The translations under genes were made by a program, and so were the position numbers. Of a DNA stretch of 64,000 nt, positions 1 through 11,200 are shown one piece after another. Below the pieces are notes generated by a model, which was not told where the DNA came from, did not search any database, and saw nothing but the letters and a program-made list of their open reading frames with translations. Position 1 is the stretch's first letter, and each line of letters starts with the position of its first letter. Origin of the DNA: Muricauda sp. MAR_2010_75 (GTDB taxonomy: Bacteria; Bacteroidota; Bacteroidia; Flavobacteriales; Flavobacteriaceae); NCBI RefSeq assembly GCF_000745185.1, contig NZ_JQNJ01000001.1, positions 1,387,501 to 1,451,500 of the forward strand. The letters are read 5' to 3'.

Positions 1-2
1 CC

Positions 3-35
3 GTGTTCGGTGGAAAAATTAAAAGAGTGGAATAA
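3..35 (+). CDS. Possible 3' end of a gene starting left of the window
   Basis: The first bases before the LysE-type gene stay open in frame 3 and end in TAA at 33-35, reading VFGGKIKRVE. Frame 1 is also open and would end at 46-48, overlapping the next start. Either could be the tail of an upstream co-directional gene. The fragment is too short to identify. I prefer frame 3 because it ends just before the next ATG at 41. Confidence 0.3.
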   Translation: MFGGKIKRVE

Positions 36-40
36 GCAAC

Positions 41-709
41 ATGATTGATGATATCCAGGCAGCCATACCATTAGGATTTTTACTGAGTTTTATGATCGGG
101 CCTGTCTTTTTTGTACTCTTGGAAACAAGTGCAACAAAAGGATTCAGGGCAGGGGTAAGTTTGGATATAGGGGTGATCATTGCTGATATTGTGTTTCTGC
201 TCATCGCCTATTTCAGTAGTTTCCAATTATTGGAAAACCTGAGCAATCAACCCGGTCTTTTTGTTTTTGGGGGAATGATTCTATTGATCTATGGCATTGT
301 GCTCTTTGTGAAAAAGGATGGAAGAAAAGCAAGGCTAAAAGCCAAGAAGGGCAATTATCTTGCACTTATGTTTAAAGGTTTTTTGTTGAACTTTATCAAT
401 ATTGGTGTACTGGCTTTTTGGTTGGGCCTTCTTATTGTGGTGGGACCCAGTTTGGATAACAATCCCAACCGGATGATGGTCTTTTTCTCTACAGTACTGA
501 TTGTTTATTTTTCTACGGATTTAATTAAGATTCTGCTTGCTAAGCAGTTAAAAAGATATTTGACCAAAGAACGGATTATTCTTATTAAAAAGGGGCTTGG
601 AATTGTTCTGATCATCTGTGGAATTGTCTTGATCACTAAAGGATTTCTACCCAAGGATGAGTTCAACATCCAAAAAGAAATCGAACGGATAGAACACATC
701 AATCAATAA
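41..709 (+). CDS. LysE/RhtB-family amino-acid exporter-like membrane protein
   Basis: This 222-residue protein is almost entirely hydrophobic, with about six predicted membrane helices. The N-terminal stretch IPLGFLLSFMIGPVFFVLLE matches the start of LysE/RhtB translocators, where a P-x-G-P region follows helix 1. Family members export basic or neutral amino acids and related solutes across the inner membrane, but the substrate cannot be read from sequence. Lys/Arg-rich loops (around residues 89-103) separate the two halves. Its ATG sits 5 bases after a possible upstream stop, so it may be the last gene of an operon. A strong hairpin terminator follows immediately. Confidence 0.75.
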   Translation: MIDDIQAAIPLGFLLSFMIGPVFFVLLETSATKGFRAGVSLDIGVIIADIVFLLIAYFSSFQLLENLSNQPGLFVFGGMILLIYGIVLFVKKDGRKARLKAKKGNYLALMFKGFLLNFINIGVLAFWLGLLIVVGPSLDNNPNRMMVFFSTVLIVYFSTDLIKILLAKQLKRYLTKERIILIKKGLGIVLIICGIVLITKGFLPKDEFNIQKEIERIEHINQ

Positions 710-710
710 A

Positions 711-738
711 AAAACCCAACAAATTTCTGCTGGGTTTT
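711..738. terminator. Bidirectional intrinsic terminator between the LysE gene and tRNA-Cys
   Basis: An 8-bp stem AAAACCCA/TGGGTTTT (711-718 with 731-738) encloses a 12-base loop, with A-tracts on one side and T-tracts on the other. It can end the plus-strand LysE transcript and the minus-strand tRNA transcript. Confidence 0.75.
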
Positions 739-740
739 AG

Positions 741-811
741 AGGCATCGAGCGGATTCGAACCGCTGTACAAGCTTTTGCAGAGCTGTGCCTAGCCACTCG
801 GCCACGATGCC
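741..811 (-). tRNA. tRNA-Cys (anticodon GCA)
   Basis: The reverse complement folds as a tRNA. It has a 7-bp acceptor stem GGCATCG/CGATGCC, a D arm with GCC/GGC, an anticodon loop CTGCAAA giving GCA, and a T arm AGCGG-TTCGAAT-CCGCT. The discriminator base is U73, the usual identity element of tRNA-Cys. The CCA end is not encoded. The 27-43 pair of the anticodon stem is mismatched. A matching promoter lies just upstream at 823-853. Confidence 0.93.
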
Positions 812-822
812 GTTTAGGAGAG

Positions 823-853
823 CAAATGTACTACTTTTTTTAGGTTACCCAAA
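823..853 (-). promoter_or_regulatory. Bacteroidota-type promoter for tRNA-Cys
   Basis: On the minus strand TTTG (850-853) and TACATTTG (823-830) are separated by 19 bases. This exactly fits the Bacteroidota consensus TTTG-N19-21-TAnnTTTG. The -7 box ends 11 bases before the mature tRNA 5' end at 811. Confidence 0.7.
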
Positions 854-856
854 CGA

Positions 857-1219
857 TTATTTGGGCCTTTCACCTTCCAAAACAACGGTCACGCTTTCCA
901 CATCCCCACCAATGGGCGGATTAATTTTTGAAACTTCTACCCCAACTTTTGAAACTTCTTGTATTTCAAAAAAAATACGGTCAATGATGCGTTTGGCAAC
1001 ATGTTCCAAAAGATTGGAGCGTATGGCCATTTCCTCTTTTACAATATTGTTCAAATGAACGTAATCTACGGTTTCGCTAAGCTTATCGGATGCTGCAGGT
1101 AAGGAAAGATCGGCAGAAATTTCCAAGTCCACCCTATAATCGCTTCCTATGAGCATTTCTTCCTTTAAACACCCGTGATTGGAATGTATCCTAATGTTGT
1201 TTACCCTAATCTTTCCCAC
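857..1219 (-). CDS. folB: Dihydroneopterin aldolase (folate synthesis)
   Basis: This 120-residue protein matches the usual length and pattern of FolB. It converts 7,8-dihydroneopterin to 6-hydroxymethyl-dihydropterin and glycolaldehyde in tetrahydrofolate synthesis. The N-terminal NIRIHSNHGCLKEEM holds the conserved H-G...E region that binds the pterin. ETVDYVHL lies at residues 49-56, and VSKINPPIGGDVESVTV near the C terminus carries the conserved lysine and proline. The family works as a cytoplasmic octamer. It is separated from the adhesin operon by its own promoter at 1239-1246. Confidence 0.92.
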   Translation of the reverse strand: MGKIRVNNIRIHSNHGCLKEEMLIGSDYRVDLEISADLSLPAASDKLSETVDYVHLNNIVKEEMAIRSNLLEHVAKRIIDRIFFEIQEVSKVGVEVSKINPPIGGDVESVTVVLEGERPK

Positions 1220-1238
1220 ACCTCTGGTTTAAACAGGG

Positions 1239-1267
1239 CAAAAATAGGATAAAACCAACGAAATCAA
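1239..1267 (-). promoter_or_regulatory. Predicted folB promoter
   Basis: The minus strand carries TATTTTTG (1239-1246), which fits TAnnTTTG, 19 bases upstream of the folB ATG. A TTG lies 18 bases further upstream (1265-1267), overlapping the end of the sprF-like gene. Confidence 0.5.
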
Positions 1268-2220
1268 TACATACATCTACAGTTGCTTATTCCTTGGAAG
1301 AGATCCATTCCAATAGTGACCACATGTGTACCAATATTATACCCTGATATTTCATTGGTCAATATTTGGTAGGAATATCCAAAGTATAGATTGTTTTTCT
1401 TTATACCCGCCATGGGAGACAGATAAAGAGGGGTCAACGGTTGACTGGGATCATTCAAGAAACGATACGTTAAACCAACGTAATAGTAATCCTCGAAATC
1501 GTAAAAACGGAATTTGGCATTCAAGTCGGTAACAGAACGATTGTCACTTTCGAACCATTGAAAAAAAACGGATGGCTCCAACTCAAATTTGCTGTTCTTG
1601 TTTTTCTTAATGGAATAACCCGTATAGATATAGTAGTTTCTTAGGGTGTTGGGTTCAAAGATAGGGTTAAAACTCTCTAGGTTTTTAGGTAAAATATTGG
1701 CCGCGTTAAGACTAAAATAGAAACTATTCTTGCGGTACAATATGCCCACATCAAAATTATGGTTGGTAGTGGCCTTATCATCTACTGGAAGTTCACCGTT
1801 GCTTTCCGTAAAATTTTCAGTATCAATACGGAATTGATTAAAATTATAGGAAATACCAAAGGATAAGAATTGATCAACATAACGATCTATGGTCAAATGG
1901 TGCGCAAAGGAAACACGGGCACCTCTTTGCTTGGTAAATCCATTACTGTCATTGTATAGAAACATACCCAAACCTGAGCGGTTTCCAATCCTGGCATCGG
2001 CTGCCAAGGTTTGGGTATCTGGTGCATCTTCAATACCTACCCATTGTGTGAGTCCATTTAAGCGTACCTTAATATGGTCACCAATTCCAGCATATGTTGG
2101 GGATATTAGGAACGGGTTGTCAGCATTATATTGGGAGTGTTGTGGCAGGGTCAACTCCTGACCCTTGACTCCCACGGCCAACAAGACCAAAAGGATTAAG
2201 ATGTATGCTTTTTTAAACAT
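1264..2220 (-). CDS. sprF: PorP/SprF-family T9SS outer-membrane protein
   Basis: This 318-residue protein has a signal peptide (residues 1-20, ending VKGQ). The rest is a PorP/SprF pattern: QHSQYNADNPFLISPTYAGI near the mature N terminus, then alternating beta strands typical of a 14-strand outer-membrane barrel. Family members anchor or help secrete particular T9SS cargo. SprF of F. johnsoniae is needed to deliver SprB to the surface. It is the last gene of the operon, 23 bp after the giant adhesin, just as sprF follows sprB. The symbol rests on family plus position. A paralogue in the PorP/SprF family remains possible. Confidence 0.8.
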   Translation of the reverse strand: MFKKAYILILLVLLAVGVKGQELTLPQHSQYNADNPFLISPTYAGIGDHIKVRLNGLTQWVGIEDAPDTQTLAADARIGNRSGLGMFLYNDSNGFTKQRGARVSFAHHLTIDRYVDQFLSFGISYNFNQFRIDTENFTESNGELPVDDKATTNHNFDVGILYRKNSFYFSLNAANILPKNLESFNPIFEPNTLRNYYIYTGYSIKKNKNSKFELEPSVFFQWFESDNRSVTDLNAKFRFYDFEDYYYVGLTYRFLNDPSQPLTPLYLSPMAGIKKNNLYFGYSYQILTNEISGYNIGTHVVTIGMDLFQGISNCRCMY

Positions 2221-2243
2221 TGTGGTTCAAGTAGGTTATGTTA

Positions 2244-5200
2244 TTATCGATAAAGGGTAAAGTGGCCCACAAATTCCCGGTCATCCAACTCACCATTTAG
2301 GCGTACCACGTACCAGTAATCACCGGTTGGAAGGGGCTTGCCATCATAATCACCATCCCACCCAGCGGTGTCTACGGTCATTCGTTCCACTACTCTACCA
2401 TAACGATCGTAAATAATAATTAGTACATCAGGGAAGCCCTCAATATTCTCGGGAATCCACATATCGTTGAGGCCATCTCCATCAGGTGTAAAGAAGTTTG
2501 GCATTTCAATGTCAATGAACTCCATGTATATCTCTGCTGTTGCCTCACATCCATTCTGATCTATGACCGTTACTGTGTATGTATCCGTTCTATTGATGTA
2601 GAAAATGTTGTTCGTTCCGTTGTTGTAATCATTAAAATAGAACGTATAGTCCTCTACACCACCGTTTGCAATGGCAGTGATTTGGTTGATGTTATTGTTT
2701 TCCAGCACCAAGGTCAAAGGCTCATATCCCTCTATGGTGAAATCATAAGTGGTCATACAACCATTGGCATGTGCTATGGTGATATAGTGATCACCTGGAG
2801 TCATATTGGTAAAGTCTGATGACAATTGCATATCTGCGGGATCGGTTGAATCCAAAGCATACAATACATCTGCTTCAACCGTTGGGTCTTCAAAGACTAT
2901 ATCCAGATAATTTTCAGGAATGTTTCCGGTACACTCATACATGGGCGTTACGGTGGCATTTAGGTTAACACCAGGTTCTATCTCTACAAAAACATTGGTC
3001 TCACATCCTTGGGCGTCACGAACAAATACCACATGGGTTCCTGCTGGCAAATCTTGGAACATGGTTTGATTTGGTACAAAGTCAGCATCAGCATTTGAAT
3101 TCAAGGCAGTCTCATAAGGAGCGGTTCCTCCAGAGATTTGAAGCTCAAACGATCCATCTGCACTGTTAAAGCATACTTCGTGCATAATGTTGATCGCCTC
3201 GGCCACTACTGGTTCTGGTTGAACAATTTCGAACTGGAAGGTTATAAAGCAACCATTTCTATCCTGAGCGATTACGTCATAAACACCAGGAGCCAAGTCT
3301 TCAAAGGTATTGTCGGTATCAAACTGATCAAGGTTTGGTGAAATGGCGTAGAAAATCTCACCTGTTCCTCCTGAAACCTCAACGGTGATGGTACCATCGT
3401 TCATACCCGCACAGGTAACATTGGTAAAGCTCTCCTCATCAACTTGCAATGGAGCAGGGTCTACAATTATAATCTCAGGAGAGACCTCTTCACAATCTTG
3501 GCTGATAACACGTACATAGTAGCTTCCAGCAGGTAAGTTGTTGAAAATCCCACTGGATTGCGGACCATTTATCAGATTGGAAAGTGCAGCGTCACCAAAT
3601 AGCTCATATTGATAATTACCCAATCCACCTGTAGCTTGTGCCCTAATAGTGGCCGTTGATTCACCCATACAGTTGATAAAGGCCGCAGAGTCATCTATGT
3701 TGATGGTCAATGGCGGAATCATGTCCACACTTACTTGATTGGAGATTTGTGCCTCACAACCAAATGCATCACGCACATAGTATTGGTATACTCCAGCACC
3801 TACATTAAAAGTGTGGGTGTCGCCTCCGCTCATGGCGGAATAGGAAATACCATCTGTACTGTACTCATACGGAGCAGTTCCTCCAGTGGCCGTCAATTGG
3901 ATTTCAGCAAGATTGTTACAGGTCATGGCGCTCACTTGTATCAATGAAGCAGCAACGTCCGTAGGTTCGGTAATGGTCACTTGTGGCGTTTCCACATCGC
4001 AACTCCAACCATCGGTTACTGTGATGCTGTAAATTCCAGCACCCAAATTGTTGAACGTATCCGAAGATTGTTCTCCCGTTGTGAACAAAATGGTTGTACC
4101 TGTTGGGTCGTAGATGTTCAATTGATATTCATACACACCTTCACCGCCAATAACATTTATAGCCGAAACAGACGCATTTTCGTCTCCATAACAGGTTAAC
4201 ATGGTTGTTGAAGCGGCAATATCGGCAGTTATCGGATCAGGTTGAATCAAAGTAATAGGCTCATTGATGACACATCCATTGGCATCAGTAATTTGAACAT
4301 CAAAAACACCAGCGGACAATCCACCAAACAGATAGCTATACACATCGTTCCTAGTATATACTTGTGAGGTTGTGGTATTGGTTACAACAATATCATACGG
4401 GGCGTATCCTCCGGTAGGGCTCACCAATAATTCTCCTTGGTCACTGGTACAGGTAACGTTTGCCAATTCTTGTGGGATCACTTCCAATTCTGCACTTGGT
4501 GAAATGATGGTTATGGTGTTGGAGTCCTCAACACACTCTGGATAACCCGTTTCAGATACCCTTACAAAGTAATTGCCACCCACCAAAACAGGGTCTGTGA
4601 TGGACAATGGGTTTGTAGAAGTATTGGCGCTTCCCGTAATACCAGTTGTAGTACCATTGGAACTGAACACCTCATAATCATAGGCTCCAGTATACCCAGA
4701 CACATTGATTTCAAGGGTACCGGCCCCACCAAAACAAATGGCAGGAGCGGTGGCTGTGGCCACCACATCGATTAAGTTATATGGTGCGATGGTGTACGGA
4801 GCTGTGGTCACATAACAGCCCGTAGCATCATCCGTAACCCTAAAGGTATACGTACCTGGGGCAATCAACTCAAAAGTTGCGGTGGTATTGGTCAACACCA
4901 CTGGAGCAGATCCATAAGGATTACCAATCGGTAACAATTCAAAAGTGTAGCTATTGGACAAATCTCCGTTATCAGAAACAGTTAACAACACTTCCTCTGG
5001 ATTAACACAGCTAATCGCCACATTCTGGGTTACATCAACCGTAAATGTGTTGATGGTCGGAATTACTACAGAAGCGGTTGTGGTACAGCCGTTGGCATCT
5101 CTAACGTAAACCGTAATATTCTGATCTAACCCAGTATCGATGATAGGGAATGTATTGGAAGTCTGGAAGTTGATGTTGTTCAAACTGTACACATAATCCG

Positions 5201-8200
5201 CCGTACCTCCAGTTGGTGAAACGGTGATTGTTGAAGTGTTCACCGAATTGTTCGGATTACATAAGAAGTCTGTGGCTGAAGCAGTCGCTGTCAATACCGT
5301 AGGTTCGGTAACCGTAGCGTCAAAGAAATCCTCACAAGCTCTTGAAGAAATCACACGAACGCGGTAATCCCCAGCAGGAAGATTATCAAATATGGCACTA
5401 CTTTGTGCAAAACGATATGGTGTAACCAAATCAGACATTTCATAAAGCTCATAAGTATATACAGGGTCTACCACAGTAGTAGGGTCCAAAACCACGGTCA
5501 AACTAGCATCAGAACCACCAAAACAGTTTACATGGTCGGGCACAACATCATCGATAATAGGAATGACCCTATCATCCAGTTCTTGTGTAACGGTTACGGT
5601 ACATGGTGTTCCAGTATCATTATCCGTAACGGTGAAGGTATAAACACCTGGTTGTGTAAGTCCTGTGAAGATACCCGTAGCATTAGTGTCGGTTGTAAAT
5701 CCATCGGGATAAACTACATCAAAGGTGAGGTTAGATGAACCTCCGCTTACATTCACGGTAATTCTTCCTCCGGGATCCACAGTACAGTCTATGGGTTTTA
5801 CGACAGTTGTTGTGGCCGTCATGGCATCCAAGAGCACAACGGGGCCTACCGTTGTGGTACAGGTCCATTGATCGGCAATCAATACTTCATAAGAGCCCGC
5901 ACCCAATCCAGAGAAAACAGGATTGGTCTGTGGTGAACCAACATTACTTCCATTTCGGATAAGTTGGTAGGTATAATTGCTTCCTTGTCCACCAGCTGTG
6001 CCTACAACCTCAATTTCACCTTGAAGATTGGTACAGTTTTCAACATTTACTTGAAGTGTGGCCGTAATTGGAGTTGGGTCTACCAACACAATATTATCCT
6101 GAATCATTTGCTCACAACCACTTGAGTCGATGACCCAAGCTTCATAGGTTCCTGGAACAAGGGAAGCAAAATTTGGACTTGCCACATAATCACCGGGTCC
6201 GGTTGGCGCAGAAGTTCCAATATAATAGTTGTAACCTCCCCAGCCTCCTGTTACATTGATAATTTCAATGACACCATCATTTCCAACACAGGTTATTGGG
6301 GTAACCTGGGTGGTTCCTGCGATAGGCGCAGCAGGACCAGCAATGGTAAATGATTCAGCATAGACACATGCAGAACCAGGAGGGTTGGTATCGGTGACTT
6401 CAATGTAATATGTTCCGGCAGCAAGCCCTGTAATGGTAAAGCTACCATCGGCATCAGAACCTGTGGTGGTAACATCATCGGCTAAGTTGACAGGCGTATT
6501 GTTGATATCGTAGTATAAGGTGTAGCTGGTTGCACTGGCATAGGTGATGCTTGAGGCATCAACTAGATTTAGTTCTACCTCACCATCCGTTGCACCAAAA
6601 CAGGTAATGTTGGTGGTGCTCACGATATCCAACTCCAATACTTCGGGATCGGCAACGGTATGCGATACACCAATGATACAACCGGTTACAGTGTTTCTTA
6701 CTTCAAAGTTATGGGTGCCTACGCTCAATCCAGTGAAGCTTCCAGAAGCTTGGAAAACACCAGCAGGCAATATTCTAAACTCGTAGTTTGCTGGGTCTGT
6801 AGTTGAATTGGTAATGGATCCTGTTGCGGTGATGGTAATGTCTTCACCGGTAATACAGGTAGCAACGGCATCCACGGTTACACTGGCAGACAACAATTCG
6901 TCAAAAGGTGCAATGGTTTCCGTGGTGGTCCCCATACAACCATTATCGTCATAGACATTAATGGTGTAGACACCACCGGCCATATCCGTTTCAATATAAA
7001 CCGGGTTATTACCTGATTGTACCACTACTGGAGCTTCAACAGCAACCGTATTGGGGTCATCCTCTTCAATGAATTCGTAAATCACATAAGTACCACTTCC
7101 CCCGGTTATGGAACCGGTATCCACAGTAATTGTGGCATTGTTCATATTGTTTCCAGCGGTACATGCAAACTCAACTACACTGGTATTTACATTGGCAATA
7201 GGGTCTGGCTCGGTAATGGTGATATTGAAAATATCCACAAAACAGCTGTTGTCCCCAACCCCACGAACACTATACGTACCGGCAGGAAGGTTTTCAAACG
7301 TATTTCCGTTCAATACAGCCCCAGCTGGCATAGGTGTCAGTGTATAGGTCAACGGATTTATTCCTGTATCGGTCTCAATGAGTGTAATACTACCATCATT
7401 AGCCCCATTACAGGTGACATCGGTATGGATTTCGGTAAAGCTGGGCAGGGGAGCGTCAGGAACATCTATAGTAATGGTATTTGAGCAGTTTGGAGGCGTA
7501 GTGCCCACATCAAATACAGTAACGTCATAGCTTCCTGCGGCTGCAGCACCCGTCCACGTGAATGGGTTGGTAAGAAGAGCTGTTCTTGCTTGATCATTGG
7601 CCCCGGGCCCATCTATAATAAATTCATAGTTTCCAGAACCAGAAATGACCTCGATTTCAATTTCTGCATTGGCTGCTGCACCAGGCTCACAGTCTAGGGC
7701 AACTGTTTGAATCACGTTAAATTCCAGTGGAGGGTGGATATCAAATGTATCGGTATCGGCACAACCGTTTAAATCTCTTATGGCTATGGTTTGACCCGCA
7801 CCTGAACTTAAACCGGAAACGGTGTATTGGTTACTGCCATTGAAGGTAAAGTTTTGATATGCCGACCCATTTATACTTATTTGGAAAGGAGCCGAAGCCA
7901 CACCAGAGTTATCGAGTGTGATGAGAACTTCAAACAATCCCTCATCAACACATTCATCCACTATGGCCAAGGTAATCTCTGGTCTTGGATCTTCATCAAC
8001 CGTGATAGGTCTTTGGAAGATACACCCATACGCATCCATTACATATACCATGTAATCACCAGCTTCCACGTTTGCGGTAGTATTGCTGGTCCAACCTGCA
8101 CTGGCAGCCGTAGGTGCCGGATCTGTATCCAATAAGTACTGATATTGGTAAGGCGCTGTACCATATCTACCTGCAGCAGTAATAACACCTGCATTGGGGT

Positions 8201-11200
8201 TACAGTTATCATTTGTTGGACTGGCCACATCCAAATCCAGAGCGTTTACGGATTCACGGATGGTAAACTCCCCACCATTAACGGAGCATCCATTGTTTGG
8301 GCCGCCAACTTCGGACAACAACAAGTAATATTCTCCTGGAGGCAATGTTGCAAAATTGTTGACTGTTACTGAGGTTGGTGGGTTTACAGATGCAGTTCCC
8401 GAATAACCTGTGGTAAGGTTGGACTGCCTGTTGAATATTTCGTATTGAACGTCTGTTGCTGCAGCATCAAACCCAGTGAAGGTGAATGAGATATTACCAT
8501 CAGCGGAACCAGTACAGCTTACATTGTTTACAGCATCCAAGGTAGCCGTCATTGTAGAAGGCGTGTTGATTGGCGCTGCTGCCTCTTCAAAATAATAACA
8601 GTTGGTGTTAAGGTCAAAGACCACAAAAGTATAGGTAATGCCCGGGGTCAATCCTGTAAAGGTGGCGGTATCGCCTCCAGGAGCATCAGGAGCTTGGTAG
8701 CTGCTGGAGTATGGAGCAGAATAGGTTTCCAGAATGGCAAATTCGTAATTTCCACTCCCCACTGCGGCACCAACGGTTACAATTGCCGTTCCCCCAGACA
8801 CACAATCTGCAGTGGCGGTACTCACGTCAATGTCAAGGTCATCAGGAGGTGATGCTATTATTTCAGTGGTATAGGAAGCACATCCGTTGGCATCTACAAC
8901 ATCTATTTGATAAATACCAAATTCCAAAACGGTAAAGGTATGGTCTCTGGCACCTGATGTAGTGGTATAGGTCTGCGGAGCAATCCCATTATTAGCCGTA
9001 AGGACATAGGTGTATTCTGCAGTTCCTCCGGAAACACCCGAAACAGTAATGGAGCCAGGATTGGTAACACCGGACATGGAATCACAAGTAATAGGAACAT
9101 CTGATGTGGTATAGGTTATTGGGTCCGGTTGAGCAATTACCACAGGGAAAGGTGCAGAAACACAACCCTTGTCATCGGTAACCGTTACTTCATAAGAACC
9201 AGCGGGCAATCCAGTAGTTTGTGTTCCGTAGTTAGTTGGACCACTGGTTTCAACCACATTAATTGTGTATGGAGGGACCCCAACAGAGGTATCTATAACA
9301 ACATCCAATGAACCTGTGCTTTCACCATTACAAAGGATATCTGTTGGGATAACATTGCTAATAACGGGAGGCACAGCTGGCGTCACCACAATACTGTTGG
9401 TAACGGTGGTACAAGCTATCGGTGCAGTGGTATCCGTTACTCGGAACTGATAAGTTCCATCTGTATTGGTTGAAAACACATTTCCAGTAAATCCAGAGGT
9501 ATTGTACGAAGTCCCACCATCGTTGGACCACTCATAGGAGTATGTTCCTGACCCACCAGAAGCACTGATGGTAATAGTGGCATCGACCAAACAGGTCAGA
9601 TCGCTGTTCAGGAAGGCAGACGCTGTTAATTCTGGGTTGATGGTTACGGTTTGTTGAATTCCAGTACAACCAAACCCATCGCGTACATCTATGGTGTATG
9701 TTCCTGCGGCTAGATTAGAAAATGTATGCGTTGTAGAGGTGGCTGGGCTTGGCGTAATCCAAGGACCACCGTTCAAACTAAATTGATAATCGCCATTACC
9801 ATCCGTAACATCCACTTGAATGGTACCATCGTTATTTCCACTGTAACACGCCGTTGGTGTGGTGGTAAAAGTTATGGTAGCGGGAGGCACAACGGTAATG
9901 ACCGCATCTGTGGCATCTTCACAAAGGTTGGTGTCCCTTGCACGAACAATATAATCTCCAGGAGCCAATCCTGAGAAAACATTGGATGTTTGGTACGCCG
10001 TTAGTACACCGCCCACACTATCTTCCAATTGGTATTCGTAAGCGGGTGTTCCTCCCGAAGCCGAAGCTGTAATAGTGGCACCACCATTACTACAGGTCAT
10101 TACATTGGTTACCGAAGCGGTTGTTACCAAAGCGTTGGGCTCTGTAAGTATCTGGTTCAAGATAACGGAACAAGAATTGTCCAAAACATCCCTCACCTCA
10201 ATAGTATAGGAGCCAGCAGCAAGACCCGATAGGGTAACAGGGCTTGAGGTTGAAGTTATAAAGCCTCCTGCTCCATTGACTTGGTACTCAAAACCGTTTA
10301 TGGCATCAAAATTTTCAATTTCAAAGGTTATGGAGCCGTCTGCAGCACTGTTACAGGTTAAGTTTGTAAAGGCCGTAATTCCAGCATCAAAAGCATGGCC
10401 GTCCTCAATGTTTACATCAACAGTCAATGTACCGGAACATACTTCAGGAGTTTGGAACGCCTCAATATCATCAATGGCGATATCATTACCACCTGTAACG
10501 GCGGAATTGGTTCGGATAACAATATCAAGATTGGAATTCGCTCCTGGATTTAGGCTTACAGAATAGCTTTGCCAATCGTTTGCTCCGTTATTTTTTGGGA
10601 TGCTTCCAGTCGTTGTGCTGGCAATAATGCTTCCTCCACCATCTACTAATTGAATCTCAATGGAGGGATCACCACCACTGGTTCCATTTCGCAATAGATT
10701 GAAGGCAAATAATGATACCGTAATATCCCTATTCGGAATAACCTCTACATTAGTTTTTTGATATACAATTCCACCCACTCCTGCAACACCACCAACATTT
10801 ATGGCCAAAAACCTGCCCCCCGCCATTCCAGAATGATCATTTGGACTCAGCCATGTTCCGTAGGGGTTTACAATATTTTGAGTAACAGAATATTCCCCAT
10901 CTTGGATATGTGTATCGGTGCCAAAACCGCAAAGACTGGCACTTCCATCTTGAGGTTCGTAGCAATAGGCAGGATCAATTTCAGTAATGCTGGTATTGGG
11001 TCCAATTCCAAAATTTTCCAACAACAGTACACTTGGGCTTGGTGCGGAATTACTGGTATAGTTTACAGTTACTGTATGATTTCCAACGGCAACATTATTG
11101 AACACATTGTTATCTGCGGGCGAATTTAGAGTTCCATCCAAAGCGTAGGTATAGTCAAAATTAGGACTATCTGGCGTCATGGTAATGGTACCTTCCCCAT

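Noticed and set aside
7017..7484. Open frames on the plus strand opposite the giant adhesin gene (also 10758-11129, 15544-15906 and others)
   Set aside because: They lie antisense to a well-supported 14.3-kb frame with regular protein repeats, lack recognisable domains and recur with the repeat period.
7554..7570. Another CACGTG sequence (CCGTCCACGTGAATG)
   Set aside because: It lacks the TTCC/GGAA flanks needed for a parS-like site.
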